Assembly: GCA_030041005.1 (NCBI GenBank)
Contig: JASHOR010000164.1
Span: forward strand, 1 to 64,000
Reading direction: 5' to 3'
From: Xanthobacteraceae bacterium
Lineage (GTDB): Bacteria; Pseudomonadota; Alphaproteobacteria; Rhizobiales; Xanthobacteraceae
Length of the DNA: 64,000 nt
The position numbers and the translations under genes are program-made. Below, piece after piece: positions 43,134 to 52,600 of the stretch. The notes under the pieces are model-generated. The model was not told the origin of the DNA. It was given only the letters and a program-made list of their open reading frames with translations, and made no database searches. Every line of letters starts with the position of its first letter. The first letter of the stretch is position 1.

Positions 43134-43847
43134 TTGTCACCGGATGTAGCTGGAAACTATATCTTGCGGCTTCTTCCGCCCGGCGAGCGCGAGCGGATGC
43201 ACTCGCTTATGACCGCCCTGGATCTGAGACAAAACGACGTTGTGTATGCGCAAAATGCCGTCATCGAGAGCGTCTATTTTGTAGGATCGGGGCTCGTATC
43301 CCTGGTAAAAGTGGATGACGCCAGAAACGCTATAGAGGTCGGAATAGTTGGAAGAGAGGGGTTGCTGGGTGCCGAGGTTGTCCTTGGCGCGCGACGCTCG
43401 GCTGTTCAAGCGATTGTACAGATCGGCGGGCAAGCCTTCAGGATGCCCGCAGCCGCCTTTACGCAAATCTGCGCCGGCGCGCCGGCGCTTACATCTTACG
43501 TTGCAAGTTACATCTCTTTTTCTATTTTTCAGGCACAGCAGAACGCCTTCTGCTATGCGACGCATTCGATAGAAGAGCGTCTCTGCCGTTGGATATTGCA
43601 GGCACAGGATTTGACCCAAACGGATACTCTCGACCTCACTCAAGAGGCGTTGTCGCATGCGCTCGCGGTGCAACGAACCTCGCTCTCGACAGTGGCGCAT
43701 TCATTCCAGGAGGCCGGCTTCATTCGATATTCGCGAGGAAAGATACAGATCGTCGACCGGCTCGGGTTGGAACAGGCTGCCTGCGCCTGTTATGGCTTAT
43801 TAAGGCGGCAAGTGGCTGCCATCGTTCACGGCCAGACGACTCATTAG
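43134..43847 (+). CDS. Crp/Fnr-family transcription regulator
   Basis: A 237-residue protein with an N-terminal cNMP-binding-like barrel (LLPPGERERMHSLMTALDLRQNDVVYAQNAVIESVYFVGSGLVSLV) and a C-terminal helix-turn-helix (LDLTQEALSHALAVQRTSLSTVAHSFQEAGFIRYSRGKIQIVDR). It lacks the N-terminal Cys cluster of FNR and is not obviously FixK, so it is probably not the activator of the boxes to the left; the Q-S-T-V-type recognition helix also differs from the E-xx-SR of FNR/FixK. The listed start is a TTG. It meets the next gene tail to tail with a 4-bp overlap. Confidence 0.85.
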   Translation: MSPDVAGNYILRLLPPGERERMHSLMTALDLRQNDVVYAQNAVIESVYFVGSGLVSLVKVDDARNAIEVGIVGREGLLGAEVVLGARRSAVQAIVQIGGQAFRMPAAAFTQICAGAPALTSYVASYISFSIFQAQQNAFCYATHSIEERLCRWILQAQDLTQTDTLDLTQEALSHALAVQRTSLSTVAHSFQEAGFIRYSRGKIQIVDRLGLEQAACACYGLLRRQVAAIVHGQTTH

Positions 43848-44185
43848 CTGCACCGCTGGGCAATCTTCTCGGCCATGTCGTTATAGGTTTGCGCCAGCCT
43901 GAGCAGTCTCTCGCGACAATTGGGGTCAGTGAAGAGTTCAGCTAACGTACGGCATACCTCCGCCCGATTATTCCATCGACGCCACTTCGCGTCAGTGGAT
44001 TCAATCTCGTTCCATCTAAGGCCCGTAGGCATGGAGGGAATAATCGTTGAGAGAGATCGGTAAAAGTGAGCGGCTTCAAGGAGCCTGTTACGCTCGATGA
44101 CACGGGTCGCGCGGCGCGCTCGATCTTCAAAATAGCTCGCAGCGCGTGCAAAACCCGGCGGTGCTTCCGGCGGGAATCTAATCAC
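43844..44185 (-). CDS. hypothetical protein
   Basis: A 113-residue helical protein: MIRFPPEAPPGFARAASYFEDRARRATRVIERNRLLEAAHFYRSLSTIIPSMP... and CRTLAELFTDPNCRERLLRLAQTYNDMAEKIAQ. I recognise no domain. The second half resembles the short helical pairs with Leu-Ala-xx-Tyr seen in many small rhizobial proteins. It is convergent with the Crp-family gene and shares its last bases. Confidence 0.6.
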   Translation of the reverse strand: MIRFPPEAPPGFARAASYFEDRARRATRVIERNRLLEAAHFYRSLSTIIPSMPTGLRWNEIESTDAKWRRWNNRAEVCRTLAELFTDPNCRERLLRLAQTYNDMAEKIAQRCS

Positions 44186-44307
44186 TTACGCAACCAGCCC
44201 TGATTATCAGATGCCATCCGCTCTCCTTAACGGCATATCGGATAGCATCCAATAACAAAATAGAAGTAAATTCTACTCATCGCTCAGCATAAGTCCAGAG
44301 TATCCTA

Positions 44308-44323
44308 TGTCGAGAACACGACA
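44308..44323. promoter_or_regulatory. inverted repeat TGTCG-N6-CGACA, copy 1
   Basis: TGTCGAGAACACGACA upstream of the Omp25-like fragment. A second copy lies 350 bp away before the intact outer-membrane gene, in similar surroundings. Possibly an operator carried along by duplication. Confidence 0.45.
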
Positions 44324-44471
44324 TACCAGTCAAATGAAATTGATTGTCGTTTCTCAGATGTAAAAATCAGTACTATTCGTTAACGGCGCGGCACTTATTC
44401 TCTGCCGTGGCGGCGATCAGGGTGACCACCGTGGTTGAACTGTCACTCAAAAAACGCCTCCTTAGCGCCCC

Positions 44472-44580
44472 TGCGGCTACGATTATCAATTCGCGTTGGT
44501 CGGAGCGGAGACAGAATTCACGGACGGCCGGAAGCCGCGTCGAACACAATTGCTGCCCAACGGGCCGTTATCCCGATCCA
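44472..44580 (+). pseudogene. fragment of an Omp25-like outer-membrane protein gene
   Basis: The sequence reads GYDYQFALVGAETEFTDGRKP, matching the GYNYQINSLLVGAEADF segment of the intact gene downstream. Stops and frame loss surround it. With the duplicated 5' motif it suggests a decayed tandem copy. Confidence 0.5.
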
Positions 44581-44657
44581 GTCTCCTTAGCCAGCGAGGA
44601 AACTACTGCCCCGGAAACGCCAGCTCTAGTGCAGTGCACAAAGACGTTGCCACGCTG

Positions 44658-44673
44658 TGTCGGGAACACGACA
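44658..44673. promoter_or_regulatory. inverted repeat TGTCG-N6-CGACA, copy 2
   Basis: TGTCGGGAACACGACA about 110 bp before the start of the intact outer-membrane gene. The following bases (ACATA, then AAAATTGCACTATTC) also resemble those after copy 1 (AAAATCAGTACTATTC). Confidence 0.45.
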
Positions 44674-44781
44674 TAAGGCAAACGAAAAACGTTATCCAGT
44701 GTGATAAAATTGCACTATTCCATCGAGCTTTACCCAACTATTATCACTTTAGGATCTTCTTGTCCGAGAGGGGGCGGAATC

Positions 44782-46218
44782 ATGCCGCGGAAAAGAAGAA
44801 GATATGTCGCAGTTGTGGCCTTGGCACCGTTCCTCGCGATCACGGGTACCCACGCGGCCGAACTGCCAGTGAAAGCGCCGCCTTTGGCGCCCGTGGCGTC
44901 CTGGACCGGGTTCTATATCGGGGCCAACGCCGGCGGCGGTTTCAGCGAAAAGACCTTCATCGACAATTTCGTTCCGTTCGGCGACATCGGAGGGGTTGAC
45001 GCCACGCCGCATCCGACGGGATGGGCCGGGGGCCTCCAGGCAGGGTATAATTATCAGATTAATTCGCTGCTGGTCGGAGCCGAAGCAGATTTCACGTGGT
45101 TGGGAACTCAAAGCACGTTTTCCTGTTTTCCGTTGCTCGCTCCACAGACGTGCACCGCTGATCCGGAATGGGTCGGGGCGTTTGCAGGACGGCTTGGCGC
45201 GGTCGTAGGGCCGGCACTACTGTATGTCAGAGGCGGCCCAGCTTGGGTCCATGATACTTACACAGATGTTGCGCTCCCCGGTGCCCCACCGATTGCCGTC
45301 CCCGGCGATTTCTTCGTCGCGCACGAAACCAGGTTTGGGTGGACCGCGGGAGGGGGCATCGAATACATGTTCCTGCCCCAATGGTCGCTCCGAGTGGAAT
45401 ATGATTATTATGGGTTTCCCGATCAATCGGTCTCCTATTACGGTGACACAGGGGGATTCTTTACCGAGCTAATCAAGCAAAATATGCAGACGATAACCGC
45501 CGGCGTGAACTACCACTTTGGTGTCCCGGTGGTGGCAGCTCCAGTATATCCCACAAAGGCGCCGATCTCGAACACCAGCGGCACCTCCAATGTATTGGGA
45601 TTCACCGGATTCGACGTTTCGAAGCAGAGTGTCTACAGCTGGGTGGGCGCCTTAATCGCGCCCTGGCAAGACCTCGATACGTCCGGCGCGAGAGTATGGT
45701 TCTATGGGGAAGGAGGCGGGTACAAATACAACGCCGCAGGAACGGCGTTCCATGGAATCTACGAAAGTGGCGACGCGCTGGCCGGCTATGGATTTGAAGG
45801 GGAGCATTATTCAATCAATTTCCTCGCGGGCGTCAACGCTATCAATGAAATGGTATCGCCACACGACCCCGATAATTCCGTGCAGGGAACCGAGGTAGGC
45901 GCGAAGGTTCGCGGGGACGCGTACACGACTCCCACCACAAGCACCATGACGTACGGCGAAGCGGAATATTCGACCGCCTTCCAGACATGGTATGTGAGCC
46001 AAAAGGTCGGTTTCGACATAACGAATGGACGGCTGATTTATATCGGGCCGCAAGCTTCAGCCTTTGGCGATGAACGATTTAACCAATGGCGGGTGGGCGC
46101 GCATCTTTCAAACTTAAAGCTCGGAAAGCTCCAAATCGACTTGTCCGCCGGGTATGCAGACGACAGCGTCGTGGGGCCCGGGGCATACTCTACGGTCGAA
46201 TTAAGCGCTAACTTCTAG
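44782..46218 (+). CDS. outer-membrane protein: Omp25-like barrel fused to a BcsS-like barrel
   Basis: A 478-residue exported protein. The signal peptide (MPRKRRRYVAVVALAPFLAITGTHAAELP) leads to an Omp25/Omp31-type barrel of about 250 residues: SWTGFYIGANAGGGFS, GLQAGYNYQINSLLVGAEADF, VRGGPAWVHDTY, FGWTAGGGIEYMFLPQWSLRVEYDYY, ending AGVNYHFG. After a linker, residues from about 295 (YSWVGALIAPWQDLDTSGARVWFYGEGGGYKY...) to the final Phe look like the cellulose-biosynthesis BcsS family, also a barrel. Two barrels in one chain are unusual. The ATG at 44782 after GAGGGGG is preferred; the frame open from 44701 precedes the signal. Confidence 0.8.
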   Translation: MPRKRRRYVAVVALAPFLAITGTHAAELPVKAPPLAPVASWTGFYIGANAGGGFSEKTFIDNFVPFGDIGGVDATPHPTGWAGGLQAGYNYQINSLLVGAEADFTWLGTQSTFSCFPLLAPQTCTADPEWVGAFAGRLGAVVGPALLYVRGGPAWVHDTYTDVALPGAPPIAVPGDFFVAHETRFGWTAGGGIEYMFLPQWSLRVEYDYYGFPDQSVSYYGDTGGFFTELIKQNMQTITAGVNYHFGVPVVAAPVYPTKAPISNTSGTSNVLGFTGFDVSKQSVYSWVGALIAPWQDLDTSGARVWFYGEGGGYKYNAAGTAFHGIYESGDALAGYGFEGEHYSINFLAGVNAINEMVSPHDPDNSVQGTEVGAKVRGDAYTTPTTSTMTYGEAEYSTAFQTWYVSQKVGFDITNGRLIYIGPQASAFGDERFNQWRVGAHLSNLKLGKLQIDLSAGYADDSVVGPGAYSTVELSANF

Positions 46219-46338
46219 AGCGACCGCGGCGCGAGACTTGCCCCGTTCGTCTGAATCCGGGTGCGCTGCGGGCAGACGATCCACTCTCGATCCTCGTGCC
46301 GACGTTTGCCGAGTAGAGTAATTACTCGGCGGACCCAT

Positions 46339-46629
46339 CTATATCAAACATGTCCCGCGGCAGGGACAGCACGGATACGTCCGTGAAGATGGCAGTCCCA
46401 CGCTGGTTCGACTGACGGGCAGGTTGTCGCCTTCACCTTTCAACGATCCTTGACCGTCGGTGTTGTCATCGGCGTCGGACACGACTTCCCATTGCCCTTC
46501 TATCCTAGCAAGGAGTTCATATCCGCTTTCGATAATTCGCCACAGCTTACGAAACTGCGGCTCCATGCTCTGCTCGGCGTGAGCATGACACTTCTCAGCG
46601 GCAAACCTGTAGGCGCTCACCTTTGACAT
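46339..46629 (-). CDS. small hypothetical protein
   Basis: A protein of about 96 residues; MSKVSAYRFAAEKCHAHAEQSMEPQFRKLWRIIESGYELLARIEGQWE resembles a frequent class of short rhizobial proteins with a single helical hairpin and no known role. Start codons at 46644, 46638 and 46629 are in frame. The last 40 residues look irregular. Confidence 0.55.
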   Translation of the reverse strand: MSKVSAYRFAAEKCHAHAEQSMEPQFRKLWRIIESGYELLARIEGQWEVVSDADDNTDGQGSLKGEGDNLPVSRTSVGLPSSRTYPCCPCRGTCLI

Positions 46630-46644
46630 GGACTGCATCTCCAA

Positions 46645-47045
46645 AAGGGAATCCCAAGTACTGCAATGCCGCGGTCTTCATGCCACGAGATCCGTACGCA
46701 CGTGGGATTGACATCGCCTGCGGCGCAGTCGCGCTCGTCTCTCGAATTCAAGGAACCGCTAGAACTCACCCTGGTTCGCGGTAAAATTCTGCTTTAAGGT
46801 CGCACTATTCGGCAAGTGTCCATTCGGGTAATAGATTTCAGACCGCGCGCCCACGAGAGAGATCACGTCCCTTACCGCGAACACGAAATCACGCGTTTGA
46901 AGATGACTTTGTACAATCGCATTGATAGACACTATCCATTAGTCTGACCGTATTTTCACTGATGACATCTGTCGAGTTGGCGACAAATAGTTGCGGAACA
47001 TTTGAAGCGATTTAGCTTTACAGTCATCAGAGAAAATTACAGTCT
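46645..47045. other. intergenic stretch without a recognised gene
   Basis: About 400 bases, more AT-rich toward the right, ahead of the LuxR-type regulator. No supported ORF, box or repeat was seen. Confidence 0.5.
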
Positions 47046-47954
47046 GTGAGTGACCGCCACGTTGATGCCCTCGCGTACTGTCGAGTAAAAGTAAAGGGCC
47101 CAATTGTCGTGCGTCAGAGTACGTCCGCCTTTGTCATTGCACATCGCACCCTCCTGCGAGAGGGTATCGCCTCCCTCCTTCAGCATAGCGAGTACAAGGT
47201 TGTCGCTTCCGCCGGCCATCCCGCCGAGCTTAAGGACATGCATGGCTCCGCCAGTCGACCCAAGCTGGTGCTTTTTGGCCTTGAGAATGGGGATTATGAG
47301 AATACTAGCTTAAGTATTCAGTCCTTGCGCGCTACCTATCCCGACTGCAAAGTCATCATCATTGCAGAGACCGGCGGGTCCATCGACCTTGAGCGAATCT
47401 TGGCGCTTGCTCCGGACGGATTCATTCTCAATGTTAATTCTCGTGAGATTTTGTTGAGATCGTTAGAGCTTACGTTGTTGGACCAACAGGTCCTTGTCCT
47501 CGGTCGCACGACAGCATCTTCACCCTCGCCCGACTTCACGAGCTACCATCCAGCACGCGAGGTAGCCACCGCGGACCATCGGTTCGAAAAAGACCTAAGC
47601 TCGACACTGGACACTAGCGCTCCCGTGCTCAGTGAACGTGAAAGAGAAGTGCTCGCTTGCGTGGCACAGGGATATTCAAATAAATCAATTGCACGTCACT
47701 GTAATATTACGGAATCCACTGTTAAAGTTCATTTGAAAGCGATTTTGCGCAAGATTGACGTGCAAAATCGCACGCAGGCAGCTATTTGGGCGGTACACCA
47801 TGGATATAAGCGCATCCCAGGCGAGAACGGCCAGGAATTCGAAGCCGTAACCGCGATTTCACGTTCGGCCGACAGACCGGCATCTCGCCCGGAACCACAT
47901 GGGGCCAGCCCAGCCACAATCCTTAACGCGATGCTAAAACGGTTGGACGTCTAG
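47046..47954 (+). CDS. LuxR/NarL-type orphan response regulator
   Basis: A 302-residue regulator. The N-terminal receiver-like domain (SAFVIAHRTLLREGIASLLQHSEYKVVASAG...) has a Leu/Phe-rich LVLFGLENGD where the phosphoacceptor Asp should stand, so it is probably not phosphorylated conventionally. The HTH is canonical: LSEREREVLACVAQGYSNKSIARHCNITESTVKVHLKAILRKIDVQNRTQAAIWAV. A 40-residue tail follows. A GTG at 47046 is the listed start; the true start could be later, near the VIAHRTLLREG segment. No kinase lies beside it. Confidence 0.82.
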   Translation: MSDRHVDALAYCRVKVKGPIVVRQSTSAFVIAHRTLLREGIASLLQHSEYKVVASAGHPAELKDMHGSASRPKLVLFGLENGDYENTSLSIQSLRATYPDCKVIIIAETGGSIDLERILALAPDGFILNVNSREILLRSLELTLLDQQVLVLGRTTASSPSPDFTSYHPAREVATADHRFEKDLSSTLDTSAPVLSEREREVLACVAQGYSNKSIARHCNITESTVKVHLKAILRKIDVQNRTQAAIWAVHHGYKRIPGENGQEFEAVTAISRSADRPASRPEPHGASPATILNAMLKRLDV

Positions 47955-48367
47955 TAGAGGCCCTAACGCGCGCGGGAGTTTAATCCAGCGCGATAGGGGT
48001 ACTCTTTTTCGAACCCTCCGTGCCTGATCAGACCCCGCCACTGAACATTTGGTAGCAATAGCCGCGGTCCGCCAGGTTACCACCAAAGCCTACCCCTTTC
48101 CCCGCAAAGATTACTTCAACGAGACTCGCGCCGTCTCCGCAATAGTCACACCTTCAACGTGCGACTGCTTTACTTTGTGTGAAGCATTTCCCCAGTGCGA
48201 GACACACAGGAAGTTATCGCTGTCAACAGTCCCGAGAGCCGCCGCCGATCGACCGTCATACCTCCCGAGAGACGCCCAATCAGGATTATCAGACAGTGCC
48301 ACGAGCGGAGATACCCTGCGAGCCGTTTCAGCGCTCCTTTCCCCGGCGATCGCCGAAATCAGCACAC
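47955..48367. other. intergenic stretch without a recognised gene
   Basis: About 410 bases with overlapping short frames on both strands and no recognisable protein, box or hairpin. Confidence 0.45.
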
Positions 48368-48589
48368 ATGCTGTTAGGACAGGATAATCAAGGTCGCTGG
48401 ATCGCCCTCGATCAACAACAAAAATGCGGCGGTCTCTTTGTAAGTCGGGACGCGGCTTACGAGTTTGCGCGCGCAGAGACGGGTGGCCTCGATGCTTCCA
48501 TCGAGCTCATCGATCACACGTTGGAATTCCGCCTTGAACCCGGCTGTACTCAAGACTCATCGCAAAAATACCGCAGCACACAGCTCTGA
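48368..48589 (+). CDS. small hypothetical protein
   Basis: A 73-residue protein, MLLGQDNQGRWIALDQQQKCGGLFVSRDAAYEFARAETGGLDASIELIDHTLEFRL. The pattern (a ligand-free beta hairpin, then GGLFxSRDAAxxFA) is one I have seen in short rhizobial proteins without assigned function. The ATG at 48368 is chosen; the longer ORF-track frame from 48179 adds 63 residues of non-coding character. It lies 17 bp before the PPTase frame. Confidence 0.55.
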   Translation: MLLGQDNQGRWIALDQQQKCGGLFVSRDAAYEFARAETGGLDASIELIDHTLEFRLEPGCTQDSSQKYRSTQL

Positions 48590-48606
48590 TAAAGGACACC
48601 GCGCCC

Positions 48607-49602
48607 TTGGCGGACCATCATAGTAATGACACGCACGTGCGCCTATCGGCTCTCCGAGCCACCGCTCGCTCATTTCGGTCAAATCGGAATGACGTGAGTG
48701 CGTGCGACGGCGCATCACCGCGGTGGGCGTCGTGTCGGAGAGCAAGGCGAGGGGAAAGCGCAGGTAGTCAGTCGTTGGCTGATCCAATATTCCTCCCGGG
48801 ATGGCGAAAAACCGTTCGCGCCGTACCTCCGCAAAAAATTGGCTCCAGTCGCCGTTTCGACGCACGCGTTAGAATTTTTCTTGCTCTCGTGCAGCCACTC
48901 GCCGCCGGTTTCCCATATCAAGAGATACTCAGCTCCACAGAGTTGTGCGCCTTGGAGCAGATGACCTCCGTTCAAGCGCGCACTCGTGCGCTCGCTGGAC
49001 GGGTCCTCCTCAGGGCCAGTCTTACACACGCAGTAAACGGACAGATTCGGCCTTGTGAGTGGCGAATACGCACAACCGAAGACGGCAGGCCTGTACTCGC
49101 ACGCGGAATGCCAAGCCTCCATTTCAGCATTTCCCACGCGGAATTGGTCACCGCTGTCGCCGTTTCGGAACGCCTCCCGGTGGGCGTTGACATCGAACCC
49201 GTTCACGAAATTCCAGTAAACAACCTTGTTGAAGCGTTTTGCTGCTCCTGTGAGCAGGATTCGTTGCATGCGGCATCTTCAAACGAAAAGTCACGGGAGT
49301 TCACGAGGCTTTGGACGCTGAAAGAGGCATACACAAAGCTGATCGGCGCAGGGCATTCTGCGGATTTTGCCTCGATCGGATTTTGCCTTGAGCCACCGCA
49401 CCTTCTACATGCAACTGCTCGGCTACCGGAAGATGGCACGTATTTCGAGACCTTGTGGGTTACTGCAGGGCACACGCTACACCACTTATCGATCGCCATC
49501 GGGTTTCCCCCATCTACGACACCGAAGACGACTCTTCAGGTGCTCACTTTGAGCACTAAAGGTAAGTGCACAACGCATGCGCCGAGCATAAGCATCGAAT
49601 AA
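48607..49602 (+). CDS. 4'-phosphopantetheinyl transferase (Sfp-type)
   Basis: The C-terminal 230 residues are a Sfp-type transferase that loads phosphopantetheine onto carrier proteins: LAGRVLLRASLTHAV, LHFSISHAELVTAVAVSERLPVGVDIEPV (GVDIE metal-binding motif) and FTRLWTLKEAYTKLIGAG (W-x-x-KEA motif). The first 85 or so residues of the listed frame are Arg/Ser-rich and probably untranslated, so the true start is likely nearer 48860 but cannot be fixed. It ends 21 bp before the NRPS-like gene, whose carrier domain is the obvious substrate. Confidence 0.82.
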   Translation: MADHHSNDTHVRLSALRATARSFRSNRNDVSACDGASPRWASCRRARRGESAGSQSLADPIFLPGWRKTVRAVPPQKIGSSRRFDARVRIFLALVQPLAAGFPYQEILSSTELCALEQMTSVQARTRALAGRVLLRASLTHAVNGQIRPCEWRIRTTEDGRPVLARGMPSLHFSISHAELVTAVAVSERLPVGVDIEPVHEIPVNNLVEAFCCSCEQDSLHAASSNEKSREFTRLWTLKEAYTKLIGAGHSADFASIGFCLEPPHLLHATARLPEDGTYFETLWVTAGHTLHHLSIAIGFPPSTTPKTTLQVLTLSTKGKCTTHAPSISIE

Positions 49603-49623
49603 AAACGAGGACGTTCAACGATC

Positions 49624-52600
49624 ATGAGCATCATAAGGCTGGCATCGAGGGTCGGATCGAATGGCGTGCTGCTGCATGACTATTTCGCACGGCAGGCACG
49701 GGAAAGACCGCACCACGTTGCTATCGAATGTGGTCGGCTGAAGTACAGCTATAAGCGACTTGACCAAGTGTCCAATCAAATTGGCCATTGGTTGCAAGAC
49801 CGCGGCGTCAGCCGCGGCACGTTTGTAGGTATTTGCATGGCAAAGTCCTTTGCTCTCTATGCTACCATGCTTGGCGTCCTTAAGGCTGGGGCCGCCTACG
49901 TGCCGATAGATCCAGATCTTCCTGAAGGCCGATTGCAAGCCATTTTAGATGACGCCGCAATTACGATCATTGTCGGATCCGTTGATCATATCGTTCGTCT
50001 AAGCAACGGCCGATCGAAAATGGTTCTGCCGATCGACGGCGATGCAACGCAGGTCAGAAACGAATCGCATGCGCCATTGCAGACTAAAGCGACCGCCGCC
50101 GATGCATGTTACGTGATCTATACGTCCGGTTCGACTGGAAAGCCCAAGGGAGTTGTGATCGAGCACCGGAACGCAGTCAACTTTGTCCGTTCATTAAATG
50201 AAATATACAGGTTGACGCAAAGTGATCGAGTATACCAGGGATTCTCAGTTAGTTTCGATGCTTCCGTAGAAGAAATTTGGGCTGCATTCTCGCTTGGCGG
50301 CACTCTGGTGGTTCCGCCCCACCAGTTGACAAAATCACCGTTCGATACAGCTGAATTTCTAACTGACAATGGCATTTCTTTCTTTTCAACGGTGCCGACG
50401 TTTTTGTCAATGATTGATGCTGAGCTACCGTCCGTTCGATTGTTAGTGGTGGGTGGCGAGCAATGCCCTGCGGAACTTGTGGCGCGGTGGGCGCCGGGCC
50501 GACGGATGCTAAACACCTACGGACCGACGGAAACAACCGTGGTCGCAACAGCAGCTGAATGCACAAGCGGAAAGCCAGTCACCATCGGCCGGGCGTTGCC
50601 CGGGTATGTCGCTCTAGTTTTGAACGACAAGCTGAAGCCGGTGCGCGCCGGTGAAACAGGAGAGCTGTACATCGGTGGCAGCAGTGTCTCGCGCGGTTAC
50701 ATGAACCGGCCGGAGTTGAATGCCGAACGCTTCATCGAACTGGCTCCGCGCGAGAGTGAAGGAGCACCTTGCCGACTGTTCCGAACGCACGACTTAGTTT
50801 CGATCACAGCTGACGGAGAACTGCAATTCATCGGGAGAAACGATCAACAGGTAAAGATACGAGGATTCCGCGTCGAGCTTTCCGAGATTGAAGCTGTGCT
50901 CCTGGAGGACCCCTCTGTGAGAGGGGCCGCAGTCAAGGTGTTCAGGCACGGAGACACGCTCGAGCTTGCTGCGTATGTGGTTCCGGCAGAAGAGATCGGG
51001 GCGGACGATCGACGCCGCCTAGCTGCATTGGTTCGGGGTCGGCTTCCTGACTACATGATCCCCCGCTACTTGGACGTCATCGATGAACTGCCGACGATGG
51101 TCAGCGGAAAGGTGGACCGGGAGCGGCTCCCCCAGCCGCGGATACTTTTTTCCGCCGAGGACCGTAAGGCGCTCCCTCCAAAGACCCCGACCGAACGGAC
51201 GATTGTGGAAACCTTTGAGAAAAGCTTCGGTGTTTCGCCGATCTTCGCGACCGACGATTTTTTCCGAGATCTTGGGGGACATTCCCATATGGCGGCGCGC
51301 GTGGTCACGGAGTTGCGCGTCAAGCTGCGGACTCCCCGCATTAGCGTCCGTGATCTGTATGAGCATCGGACCGCGTCGCACCTGGCACAACATCTAGATT
51401 GCGACGTGCTTGGCACGAATTCCGACACGCTTGGTACGAGTTCTCATGAGATGACGCGCGGTGAGCGTGCGGGCGACACTCCGAAAGTCGTAAACATGAT
51501 CGGTCGCTGGACGTGCGCGCTCTTGCAGGCAATTGTAATATTGTTCGTTCATGGGATCATCGCTGCGCCAATTCTGTTTCTTCTGTTGCTTACAATTGAC
51601 GGCCTGGACGGAGGCATTGAATGGTGGCGAGCGGCGGAAAGCGCTACGACGTTTGCTCTGTTCGTATGGCCAGCATGGCTCACGACGAGCGTCGTTATCA
51701 AGTGGATAGTGATCGGACGCTATAAGCCCGGCCGTTATCCGGTCTGGGGACTCTATTATCTGCGCTGGTGGATTGTCGCGCGCTTTCAATCGATAAGCTG
51801 GTGCGGGATGTTCGTCGGAACGCCCCTTATGAGCCTCTATTACAGAGCGATGGGTGCCGACGTCGGATCGAATTGCACGATCTGCACGCCGTTCTGCGCC
51901 GCGTTCGACCTTATCAGCATCGGCAAAGGAACGAGTATAGGTGCCGACACGCACTTGCTCGGCTACCGCGTTGAGAATGGCTATCTTGTTTTAGAGCGGG
52001 TCTGTATCGGCGAAGAATGTTTTGTCGGCGTCCACTGCAATCTCGGCCTCAACGTCGCCATGGGCGACGGCGCCTGCCTGGATGATATGTCCATGCTTCC
52101 GGATGGCGCTGTCATCGCGTCGGGGGAATCGCGGCGCGGCTCCCCGGCCGTCCCAGGGACGGTAAAGCTACCGACGGTCGCCGACAGTCGGCAGCGCAAA
52201 TGGCGGAGAGCCGTGTTCGGCCTAATTCATCTCGGGCTCATCTACGCCATGGGCTATCTCTTGTTACTCAGCCTCGCACCTGGAATCGCGCTGGTATTCT
52301 ATTGTCTTCTCAAGGGCGGCGTGCCGGCTGCGATCGGTTCGGCATTTGTAGCCGTTCCGCTTTCGTGCGTCTGTTGGTTACTCATTGTATTTCTTGTGAA
52401 ACGGCTTGCTATCAAAAAAATAGAACCGGGAACATGCTCACTCACAAGCGGAACATACCTTCGAATCTGGTTCTTACGATACTTGCTCGACAATACTCGG
52501 CATCTCCTTACGCCAATTTACGCGACGATGCTCACTTCATCCCTGCTGCGCCTGTTAGGGGCGCGTATTGGACGCGGAGTCGAGATCTCAACGGTTATGC

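Noticed and set aside
43134-43847. Crp-family gene as the FixK/FNR activator of the island
   Set aside because: It lacks the FNR Cys cluster and the E-xx-SR recognition helix, and is outside the box-rich region.
44344-44999. ORFs at 44344..44676 and 44496..44999
   Set aside because: They are shadows crossing the Omp25-like fragment and the intact outer-membrane gene in other frames.
48049-48387. 112-residue ORF between the LuxR-type gene and the small ORF at 48368
   Set aside because: Irregular composition, no ribosome binding site and overlap with frames on the other strand.
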